Of a stretch of DNA of 21,092 nt, positions 14,682 through 21,092 are shown in pieces. The position numbers were made by a program, and so were the translations under genes. Below the pieces are notes generated by a model, which saw nothing but the letters and a program-made list of their open reading frames with translations, searched no databases and was not told the origin of the DNA. Position 1 is the stretch's first letter. Each line of letters begins with the position of its first letter. The stretch is from an uncultured Clostridia bacterium (GTDB taxonomy: Bacteria > Bacillota > Clostridia > Saccharofermentanales > Saccharofermentanaceae), in NCBI GenBank assembly GCA_946545505.1, contig CAMNNN010000003.1, forward strand, positions 1 to 21,092, given 5' to 3'.

Positions 14682-15638
14682 ATGCCCATTCGAATACCAG
14701 ACAATTTACCGGCAAGACATATTCTCGAAGGTGAGGGCATCTTCGTTATGGAGGAGAACCGCGCCCTGTCGCAGGATATCAGACCTCTGCATATCGTTAT
14801 TCTGAACCTGATGCCGGATAAAGTAACAACAGAGACGCAGCTTCTGCGTACGCTCTCCAACACACCTATTCAGATCGATATCGATCTTCTCAGGATCTCG
14901 ACTCACGAGTCCAAGCACACAAGCGCCGAGCACATGATCAAGTATTACGAGACATTCGATGATATCAAGGAGCGCTTCTACGACGGCATGATCATCACGG
15001 GCGCCCCCGTCGAGCATCTTCCTTATGAGGAAGTCGATTACTGGGAGGAACTGTGCAGAATCATGGAGTGGAGTAAGACTCATGTTTATTCCACTTTGCA
15101 TATCTGCTGGGGTGCAATGGCCGGACTTTACTATCACTACGGCATTCCGAAGTACGACCTTCCGGAGAAATGCTTCGGCGTATTCGAGCATTCGATGACA
15201 TGGTCCAAGCCTGTTAAGCTCTTCAGAGGCTTCAACGATGTATTCTTCGTGCCTCACTCACGTCACACGGAACTTCGAAGAGAAGATATCGCGAAGATCT
15301 ACAACCTCCGTATCCTCTCCGAGTCTCCCGAGTGCGGCGTATACGCGGTATCCGACCGTAAGGGAAGACAGTTCTTCATTACCGGTCACTCGGAGTATGA
15401 CCGTTTCACTCTCGATTCCGAGTATAAGCGTGACTTAAGTCTCGGCCGTCCCATCAAGATGCCGATCAATTACTACAAGGATAATGACCCGGAGAAGGAA
15501 CCCGTAATGCTGTGGCGCGCTTCGGCTACGCTGCTTTTCGCGAACTGGCTTAATTACTATGTATATCAGGAGACGCCGTTCGACCTGTCGCTTCTTAATG
15601 TTGAGAAGAAGACAAGGCTCGACCTGGAGGACACATGA
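14682..15638 (+). CDS. metA: Homoserine O-acetyltransferase (MetA type)
   Basis: MetA activates the hydroxyl of homoserine in methionine synthesis. The 318 residues align with the HTS family throughout. The catalytic Cys142 lies in HICWGA (140-145), and the His/Glu pair in [12 protein letters not shown]. Residue 111 is Glu (GAPVEHL, 107-113). In this family Glu111 is the known determinant for acetyl-CoA, whereas Gly favours succinyl-CoA, so the acetyl donor is predicted despite the frequent database name succinyltransferase. AAGGAGG lies six bases before the ATG. The gap from the kinase gene is 11 bases, so there is no room for a SAM riboswitch directly upstream. The stop overlaps the next gene's ATG (ATGA). 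Confidence 0.96.
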   Translation: MPIRIPDNLPARHILEGEGIFVMEENRALSQDIRPLHIVILNLMPDKVTTETQLLRTLSNTPIQIDIDLLRISTHESKHTSAEHMIKYYETFDDIKERFYDGMIITGAPVEHLPYEEVDYWEELCRIMEWSKTHVYSTLHICWGAMAGLYYHYGIPKYDLPEKCFGVFEHSMTWSKPVKLFRGFNDVFFVPHSRHTELRREDIAKIYNLRILSESPECGVYAVSDRKGRQFFITGHSEYDRFTLDSEYKRDLSLGRPIKMPINYYKDNDPEKEPVMLWRASATLLFANWLNYYVYQETPFDLSLLNVEKKTRLDLEDT

Positions 15639-16513
15639 GCAGCTGCACTAATATAACGAAAGAACTCGTAAAGGGAATGGCTCCCGTCAGGGACGACCGT
15701 GCGCACAAGAATGACTTCGGCCACTTGCTGGTGTGCGCAGGCTCTGAGTTTATGACGGGTGCTCTCGTGCTGGCATGCTCCTCGGCTTTAAGAAGCGGAG
15801 CGGGCCTTGTCACGGCTTTCGCGCCGGCTTCGGCTTTGGCGCCTCTTCAGGCGAACTGTCCCTGTGCGCTGACATCAGCTTGGGATGAGGGCGTTACCGC
15901 CACGCTGCGCCGGGCAGATCAGCTCATAAGCAGGACCACTGCCGTCGCCGCCGGTCCCGGTCTCGACGAGTCAGACCCGAGATCCAAGGCGCTCGTAGAG
16001 GAGTTTCTTCTAAATGCTCCTGCCCTCGTGCTCGACGCGGGTGCGCTTAACATAATCGCGCATTACAGGGAGGAATTGCTGCCGGTACTGGCGTCCCGTA
16101 AGGAACGGGGACTTCTGCCTGCGGTGCTCACTCCTCATGTGGGCGAGATGAGAAGACTGCTCGCAGGAGACGTTACTGATGAAGTGTGTGCCAAATTTGC
16201 GGTGGATAATACGTGTCTTCTTGTGCTGAAAGATAATAAAACTCTGATATATACACCGCATGACACATGTTATAGTATTCAAGGCGATAACAGCGGCATG
16301 GCTAAAGGCGGGAGCGGCGACGTTCTGACAGGCCTTATCGCAGGCTTCCTCGCACAGGGTATCAAGCCCTGTAATGCAGGAGTTGCCGGCGTTTATTTCC
16401 ATTCTGCGGCAGGTGCGGAGACAGCCCGGCAGCTCGGTAAGCGCTTCATGCTTCCGACGGATGTTATCGGCCGGTTGACAAAGATCTTCGAAGATACGGA
16501 GTGGCAAGGTTAA
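15635..16513 (+). CDS. nnrD: ADP-dependent NAD(P)H-hydrate dehydratase
   Basis: NnrD repairs damaged (hydrated) NAD(P)H using ADP, in the cytoplasm. The 292 residues form the ribokinase-like CARKD domain: [13 protein letters not shown] (25-37), [10 protein letters not shown] (51-60), AAGPGLD (105-111), LDAGALN (133-139), LTPHVGEM (165-172, usually LTPHPGEM) and the diagnostic [19 protein letters not shown] (219-237). Many bacteria fuse this to the NnrE epimerase; here the epimerase half is absent and must be elsewhere or missing. Its ATG overlaps the metA stop by four bases, with GGAGG four bases upstream. It is followed by alr, the common Firmicute neighbour. Confidence 0.93.
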   Translation: MSSCTNITKELVKGMAPVRDDRAHKNDFGHLLVCAGSEFMTGALVLACSSALRSGAGLVTAFAPASALAPLQANCPCALTSAWDEGVTATLRRADQLISRTTAVAAGPGLDESDPRSKALVEEFLLNAPALVLDAGALNIIAHYREELLPVLASRKERGLLPAVLTPHVGEMRRLLAGDVTDEVCAKFAVDNTCLLVLKDNKTLIYTPHDTCYSIQGDNSGMAKGGSGDVLTGLIAGFLAQGIKPCNAGVAGVYFHSAAGAETARQLGKRFMLPTDVIGRLTKIFEDTEWQG

Positions 16514-16514
16514 G

Positions 16515-17654
16515 ATGGGCATAATTGAGGATGGTGTTTTCTTTGACAGGACTTGCGTCGAGATAGACAAGTCTGCCCTTAAGCACAATATTGAAGAGAT
16601 CAGACGCATCACGGATCCCAATGCCGATATCATGGCGGTGGTTAAGGCCGATGCTTACGGCCACGGCGCTTATGAGGTTGCCAAGACACTGCTCGACAAC
16701 GGCGCGGACGGATTATGCATCGCGACTATCGGCGAGGCAGTTCACTTAAGACAGAGCGGAATCACATCAAGACTTCTGATCCTCGGAGGCACCGACATCG
16801 AGAGTTATGAGGATGCGGTTCTGTATAATATCGACCTAGCTATATACGATAAAGAGTCTGCGGTCGCACTTTCCAATGAGGCTGTAAGGCAGGGAAGGGT
16901 CTGCGATATTCATATCAAGATCGACACGGGTATGGGACGTATCGGTTTCCCGGCTGACGGTTCGATGAATAATGAGATCGTAGAGATCTGCAAACTTCCC
17001 GGCATCAACCCTTACGGCATCTTCTCTCATTTCGCGGTAGCCGATACCAATGACGATGCTTACACGATGAGCCAGTTCGAGGCTTTTACCAGGGAAGTCG
17101 AGGCCTTAAAGGGATTCGGCATCGAATTTAAGAAGAGACATATCTGCAACAGCGCTGGAATCATGAGATTTCCTAATATGCACATGGATATGGTGCGTGC
17201 GGGACTTATCCTGTACGGATTTAAGCCTGACGGCTGTCCTGACGGCTATACGGATATCGATCTTAAGCCCGTTATGACATGGTATTCCAAGGTCGTTCAC
17301 GTTAAGACGGTTCCCGAAGGAACGACAATAAGCTACGGAAGGCACTTCGTGGCTAAGCGTCCCACCAAGGTGGTTACGGTCTCGGTAGGATATGCTGACG
17401 GACTGTCGAGAAGATTAAGCAACGGTTTCGAACTTATAGTTAACGGTCAGCGTCTCCCTATCATAGGCAATGTATGTATGGATATGTGCATGCTGGATGC
17501 GACCGATATGAAGGGCGAGATCAAGAAGGGTGATATCGTGACGATATTCGGTAAAGACAGGCCTGCAGCCGAGCTTGCCGAAGCCCTCGGGACAATAAGT
17601 TACGAGATTACCTGCGATGTGGGAAAAAGAGTGCAGAGAATTTTCGCAGACTGA
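16515..17654 (+). CDS. alr: Alanine racemase
   Basis: Alr interconverts L- and D-alanine with PLP, supplying D-Ala for peptidoglycan. The 379 residues are full length. The PLP lysine is Lys44 in AVVKADAYGHG; the second catalytic base is Tyr274 in TISYGRHF. Also present are KIDTGMGRIG (134-143), CNSAGIMRFP (211-220), GYADG (292-296) and GNVCMDM. AAGG five bases before ATG, one base after the nnrD stop, shows translational coupling. Together with murB upstream, it makes cell-wall precursor supply a theme of the window. Confidence 0.97.
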   Translation: MGIIEDGVFFDRTCVEIDKSALKHNIEEIRRITDPNADIMAVVKADAYGHGAYEVAKTLLDNGADGLCIATIGEAVHLRQSGITSRLLILGGTDIESYEDAVLYNIDLAIYDKESAVALSNEAVRQGRVCDIHIKIDTGMGRIGFPADGSMNNEIVEICKLPGINPYGIFSHFAVADTNDDAYTMSQFEAFTREVEALKGFGIEFKKRHICNSAGIMRFPNMHMDMVRAGLILYGFKPDGCPDGYTDIDLKPVMTWYSKVVHVKTVPEGTTISYGRHFVAKRPTKVVTVSVGYADGLSRRLSNGFELIVNGQRLPIIGNVCMDMCMLDATDMKGEIKKGDIVTIFGKDRPAAELAEALGTISYEITCDVGKRVQRIFAD

Positions 17655-17662
17655 TATATAAT
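17652..17662 (+). promoter_or_regulatory. Extended -10-like promoter before the transketolase genes
   Basis: TGATATATAAT overlaps the alr stop codon. It contains TATAAT at 17657-17662 and, in another register, TGATATATA as an extended -10. No matching -35 is visible in the alr 3' end. The start codon is 32 bases further, preceded by GAGGAGAGG. Confidence 0.35.
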
Positions 17663-17693
17663 AAAGCGGTATTTGAGGAGAGGCGGTTCAACC

Positions 17694-18542
17694 ATGACAC
17701 CTGAACAGAGAAAAGAGCTCGAGTTATTCTCGGCAAGAATGAGAAGATGGGTTATCGAGGGCGTATATAACGCCAAGAGCGGACATCCCGGCGGATCCCT
17801 TTCCTGTACGGACATTATCTGCTACCTGTATAACAGGGTACTTAACGTAGATCCCAAGAATCCTTCGGATCCCGAGCGTGACAGATTCGTTCTTTCCAAG
17901 GGACACTGTGCACCGGCTCTTTATTCGGCTTTGGGACTGCGTGGTTTTTTCGATGTTAATGAGATCAAGAATCTCCGTAAAATCGGTTCATTCCTTCAGG
18001 GACACCCCTGCAAGGCGATCACACCCGGTATCGATATGTCGACGGGTTCACTCGGCCAGGGTATATCGACAGCAGTCGGAATGGCTCTTGCCGGCAAGGT
18101 GGATAAGAAGTCATACCGCGTCTTCTCCGTTCTCGGTGACGGTGAGATGCAGGAGGGCGAAGTATGGGAAGCTCTCATGAGCGCTGCTCATTACAAGCTC
18201 GACAATATCTGTGCATTCCTCGACTACAACGGTCTTCAGATCGACGGTAAGGTCGATGATGTTATGAGTCTCGGCGATATCGAGGCTAAGACGAAGGCGT
18301 TCGGCTGGGAGACAGTCGTGATCGACGGTCACAACTTCGATGAGATCGAAGGCGCTGTAGAGGCTTTCAAGGCTAATCAGGGTTCCGGCAAGCCGTTCTT
18401 CGTTATCTGCAAGACACATAAGGGCAAGGGCGTTTCCTTCATGACGGACGACCCGAGCTGGCATGGCTGTGCACCTAAGGAAGATCAATATAATATCGCA
18501 GTCGCAGAACTCGACGCGAAGATAGCAGAACTGGAGGGTTGA
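17694..18542 (+). CDS. Transketolase, N-terminal (thiamine diphosphate-binding) subunit
   Basis: The 282-residue N-terminal half of a split transketolase, which transfers two-carbon units in the pentose phosphate pathway. Seen: SGHPGGSLS (29-37) with the conserved His, LSKGHCAPALY (67-77), STGSLGQG (116-123) and the thiamine diphosphate/Mg motif GDGEMQEGEVWEA (148-160) continuing to LDYNGLQIDG. I start at ATG 17694 because GAGGAGAGG lies just upstream; the same frame extends back to a TTG at 17673 with no SD. The partner subunit follows after four bases, and the two form the working enzyme together. Confidence 0.95.
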   Translation: MTPEQRKELELFSARMRRWVIEGVYNAKSGHPGGSLSCTDIICYLYNRVLNVDPKNPSDPERDRFVLSKGHCAPALYSALGLRGFFDVNEIKNLRKIGSFLQGHPCKAITPGIDMSTGSLGQGISTAVGMALAGKVDKKSYRVFSVLGDGEMQEGEVWEALMSAAHYKLDNICAFLDYNGLQIDGKVDDVMSLGDIEAKTKAFGWETVVIDGHNFDEIEGAVEAFKANQGSGKPFFVICKTHKGKGVSFMTDDPSWHGCAPKEDQYNIAVAELDAKIAELEG

Positions 18543-18546
18543 TCCA

Positions 18547-19491
18547 ATGGGCAAGATGGCAACAAGAGAGGCTTACGGAAGAACACTTCAGGAGATCGGT
18601 TCTGACGAGAAGATCGTAGTATTTGACGCGGACCTTGCAGGTTCCACTAACACAGGCAGATTTAAGAAGGACTTCCCGGAAAGATTCTTCGATATGGGTA
18701 TTGCGGAGGCAAACATGGTTGCATGTGCTGCCGGTATGGCTACATGCGGCAAGACGGCTTTCGTCTCCTCTTTCGCCATGTTCGCGACAGAGAGAGCTTG
18801 CGAGCAGATCAGAAACTCCGTATGCTACCCCAAGCTTAACGTAAAGGTATGCGCTTCACATGCAGGTATCACGGTAGGAGAGGACGGTGCTTCCCACCAG
18901 TGCCTCGAGGACCTCTCGATAATGAGATCCCTCCCTAACATGACTGTTCTGTGCCCTGCTGATGCTGCTTCCGCGAGAATGGCGGTTAAAGCTGCGTACG
19001 AGAATGACGGACCTTTCTACGTAAGACTTGCACGTCTTGCCACCGATTCCGTTTACGGCGAGTTCGGCGAGGACGTTGATTTCACATTAGGAAAAGCACA
19101 TATGGTAAAGGATGGAACGGACGTTACCATCATCGCCTGCGGTTACATGGTAGAGCAGGCTATCGAGGCTCTTAATATCCTCGAGAGCGAGGGCATCTCC
19201 GCGAGACTTCTCGACATGCATACTATCAAGCCTATCGACAAGGAGGCTATCATCAAAGCTTCCAGAGAGACAGGCTGCATCGTTACTTGCGAAGAGCATT
19301 CCATTATCGGCGGCCTCGGAAGTGCAGTAGCTGAGGTTCTCGTAGAGAACGCTCCCTGCCCGATGCTCCGCGTAGGCGTTCAGGATGAGTTCGGACGTTC
19401 CGGTACACCTGCAGAGCTTATGGCTTATTACCATCTGACAGGCGCAGATATCGCCGAGAAGGCTAAGCAGGCAATCGCATTAAAGAAGTAA
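18547..19491 (+). CDS. Transketolase, C-terminal (pyrimidine-binding) subunit
   Basis: The 314-residue partner that completes the transketolase active site. FFDMGIAEANM (47-57) carries Glu54, which contacts the aminopyrimidine of thiamine diphosphate. VGEDGASHQ (110-118) and LCPADA follow, and the C-terminal domain contains EEHSIIGGLGSAV. GGAGGG at 18533-18538 inside the end of the upstream gene is eight bases before the ATG. The split arrangement with this order is standard in Clostridia. DXP synthase is a relative, but it is a single longer chain, so transketolase is preferred. Confidence 0.95.
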   Translation: MGKMATREAYGRTLQEIGSDEKIVVFDADLAGSTNTGRFKKDFPERFFDMGIAEANMVACAAGMATCGKTAFVSSFAMFATERACEQIRNSVCYPKLNVKVCASHAGITVGEDGASHQCLEDLSIMRSLPNMTVLCPADAASARMAVKAAYENDGPFYVRLARLATDSVYGEFGEDVDFTLGKAHMVKDGTDVTIIACGYMVEQAIEALNILESEGISARLLDMHTIKPIDKEAIIKASRETGCIVTCEEHSIIGGLGSAVAEVLVENAPCPMLRVGVQDEFGRSGTPAELMAYYHLTGADIAEKAKQAIALKK

Positions 19492-19492
19492 G

Positions 19493-21031
19493 ATGCCGTC
19501 TTTAAGACAAAAGAAGCTGTCGACATCAGCCAAGGTGTTCATAATCGCGGCGGTAGCTCTTCTTTACTGTCCTTTCTTCAACATAAAGATGATCGGCGAA
19601 GGATACATCGGTGATGCGATGATCCAGATTAAGGTCGGTCTGGACATGATCTCGACCAAAGGTCTTGTCCTCGATGAGATATACAGCTGGCATCACGGAC
19701 TTAACTGGTGTCCGGAGGAGGTCGGCTGGTATTTCTTTGTAGGAGCGGCTTATAAGCTGTTCGGGCTTATAGGCGTTATCGGTCTTACTGCCGTCTTTAA
19801 TTACACGATGGCGGGGATAATCTTCAAGAAGAATCTCGATGACAACGTCAATCCTTACATACTGCTGCTGACTGCTGCAGCAGCACGCTGCATGTCTTTC
19901 CCGAATTACAATGCGAGACCTCATCTGGCTTCGCTTCTTCTGACGATCATCCTTCTTTATTCGATGTTAAGCGATAAGCTTACGGTGAAGAAGAAGATAA
20001 TCGTCTTCTGTGTGAGCAACTTGCTTCTCGCATGGTTCCATGGAGGCATGATACCTCTGTTCTTCGTAATCTATGCGGTATTCATAGTAATCGAACTCGT
20101 ATATAAGAACTACCGCGTATGCGTTCAGTACCTTATCGGTCTCATCCCCGGATTCATCGCTTCTTTGCTGAGTCCCATCGGAATCGAGACATGGACGTTC
20201 GCTTATCTTCAGTCTCAGGGCACGGAAATCTGGGCCAACAATATGGAATGGGCCCCCAAGACATTCCCTATCCTTGAGATCACGGCTATTCTCGTATTCT
20301 TCATGGGATTTGCAGTCGATGAGAGGCTTAGAAACTTCGATAAGAAGGTAATAACGAAGCTTTGCTTCTACTGTATGTTCCTCATAATCTCCTGCAAGTA
20401 CTGCAGGTTCATGAACTTCACGGCGATGATAGTTCTCATGTTCTGCGCTGAGGAATTGCAGGTCCTTCTTAACTGGCTGAACGACAACATCTTCCACTTT
20501 GATAAGAAGAAACTCGAGTTCGGAGATATATCGAACTATATACTTACGGTATTCTGTGCGGGATTCATGCTCTATCAGTCGGTATTCTCGTGGATCAATT
20601 ATTTCCCCACGAACACTTTATCCGACATATCAGGTATCGCCGCTTATGACGAGGGCGTTATCGACCTTCTTAAGCAGAAGAATTACGACCGCATCTATAA
20701 CTCGTTCTTCACGGGAACCTGGCTTGTGTATTATGGTATACCGGTTCACCTCGATAACAGGACCGATCCTTATATGATGGAGTTCTCGGGTGTCGATCAC
20801 ATAAGAGGGAAGATGATGATTATGTCCCTTCGTGAGATGGATGCTTTTGTTGATGAATATGATGTTGATGCCATCGTGGTGGATATGCTGCCCGGCACGA
20901 CAGATGAATACTTTGCAGATGATATATATGCATCTGACAGATATAACGTTATTTATGACAACACGGTCTACTCGACTTATGTTCCCGATGAGATAAGTCA
21001 CCGCTGGATCGTTGCGGAGGTAGTATCGTGA
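19493..21031 (+). CDS. Multi-pass membrane protein, GT-C glycosyltransferase-like
   Basis: A 512-residue protein with about nine to ten membrane segments in the first 380 residues and a soluble C-terminal domain of about 120 residues. The first loop has GEGYIGDAMIQIKVGLD, then WHHGLNWCPEEVGWYFF. This resembles the acidic first loop of GT-C lipid-linked sugar transferases and related PMT-like proteins, in which an Asp near the first helix is catalytic. Further on are NYNARPHLASLLL and, in the C-terminal domain, VHLDNRTDPY and VDAIVVDMLPGT. It could move a sugar onto an envelope acceptor; substrate unknown. The ATG comes one base after the transketolase stop with only a weak purine-rich AAGAAG before it. 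Confidence 0.7.
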   Translation: MPSLRQKKLSTSAKVFIIAAVALLYCPFFNIKMIGEGYIGDAMIQIKVGLDMISTKGLVLDEIYSWHHGLNWCPEEVGWYFFVGAAYKLFGLIGVIGLTAVFNYTMAGIIFKKNLDDNVNPYILLLTAAAARCMSFPNYNARPHLASLLLTIILLYSMLSDKLTVKKKIIVFCVSNLLLAWFHGGMIPLFFVIYAVFIVIELVYKNYRVCVQYLIGLIPGFIASLLSPIGIETWTFAYLQSQGTEIWANNMEWAPKTFPILEITAILVFFMGFAVDERLRNFDKKVITKLCFYCMFLIISCKYCRFMNFTAMIVLMFCAEELQVLLNWLNDNIFHFDKKKLEFGDISNYILTVFCAGFMLYQSVFSWINYFPTNTLSDISGIAAYDEGVIDLLKQKNYDRIYNSFFTGTWLVYYGIPVHLDNRTDPYMMEFSGVDHIRGKMMIMSLREMDAFVDEYDVDAIVVDMLPGTTDEYFADDIYASDRYNVIYDNTVYSTYVPDEISHRWIVAEVVS

Positions 21032-21092
21032 AGACAGCAGCTCTCATTCTGTTCGTAATCATGTATATAGGCATGATAGCGAAGCCGAAGTT
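21028..21092 (+). CDS. Start of a membrane protein, possibly an SLC13/ArsB-type permease (truncated by window)
   Basis: A GTG start at 21028 overlaps the preceding stop by four bases, with GGAGG (21016-21020) seven bases upstream. The 21 visible residues, beginning MKTAALILFVIMYIGMIAKP, form a first transmembrane helix. The helix followed by KPK resembles the N-terminus of citrate/arsenite-type (SLC13/ArsB) permeases, but this is a weak similarity over too short a stretch. Confidence 0.45.
   Translation, partial: MKTAALILFVIMYIGMIAKPK

Noticed and set aside
14706..15257. Minus-strand open frame of 183 codons, and similar ones at 16010-16633 and 19967-20497
   Set aside because: Each is antisense to a clear gene (metA, nnrD/alr, the GT-C-like protein), and I saw no recognisable motif in them.
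17673..17693. TTG start adding seven residues to the transketolase N-terminal subunit
   Set aside because: The extra residues would be encoded by the SD region itself (GAGGAGAGG); ATG 17694 fits the family start.

Overview
The window reads as chromosomal DNA of an anaerobic, low-to-mid GC Firmicute of class Clostridia, probably a plant-fibre or rumen lineage. The grounds are adjacent cellobiose and cellodextrin phosphorylases, HPr kinase/phosphorylase, a Firmicute-type hprK-murB-rapZ-whiA cluster, a two-subunit transketolase, an acetyl-CoA-type MetA and strong GGAGG Shine-Dalgarno (SD) sites. All of this is inferred from protein families, so I do not name a species. Nearly everything lies on the + strand. 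No gene-free stretch exceeds 300 bases; the largest are 6205-6431 and 5159-5352, both described below.

Region 1 (1-3690) holds the 3' end of a cellobiose phosphorylase and a complete cellodextrin phosphorylase. Each gene is followed by a GC-rich hairpin, and an extended -10 promoter sits between them. Together they would split cellodextrins by phosphorolysis into glucose 1-phosphate plus shorter sugars. Region 2 (3704-5158) is a membrane-anchored double zinc-ribbon protein and a coupled 77-residue membrane protein.

Region 3 (about 5153-7171) looks like an inserted island. It is flanked by near-identical 39/40-base direct repeats, the right copy of which is the ribosome-binding region and first codons of hprK. 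It carries a minus-strand Rpn/PDDEXK-family gene, a bidirectional terminator, four helically phased CGACAA 10-mers with A-tracts, and an orphan membrane protein.

Region 4 (7167-10663) is hprK-murB-rapZ-whiA with 1-base or longer overlaps. It links carbon-catabolite signalling, peptidoglycan precursor synthesis and division control. yvcK, often found between rapZ and whiA, is missing, and WhiA is short because most of its first LAGLIDADG repeat is absent. Region 5 (10677-13650) holds a membrane-anchored PQQ-type beta-propeller, a small unknown protein and a polytopic membrane protein. Region 6 (13663-17654) is a tightly packed run: a uridine-kinase-like nucleoside kinase, homoserine O-acetyltransferase (metA), ADP-dependent NAD(P)H-hydrate dehydratase (nnrD) and alanine racemase (alr). 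Region 7 (17694-21092) has the two transketolase subunits, a large GT-C-like membrane protein, and the first 65 bases of another membrane protein.

The most notable signals are the repeat-flanked island disrupting the spacing upstream of hprK, the phased A-tract repeat array in front of the Rpn gene, and the reduced WhiA. I did not identify a clearly new defence or biosynthetic system.
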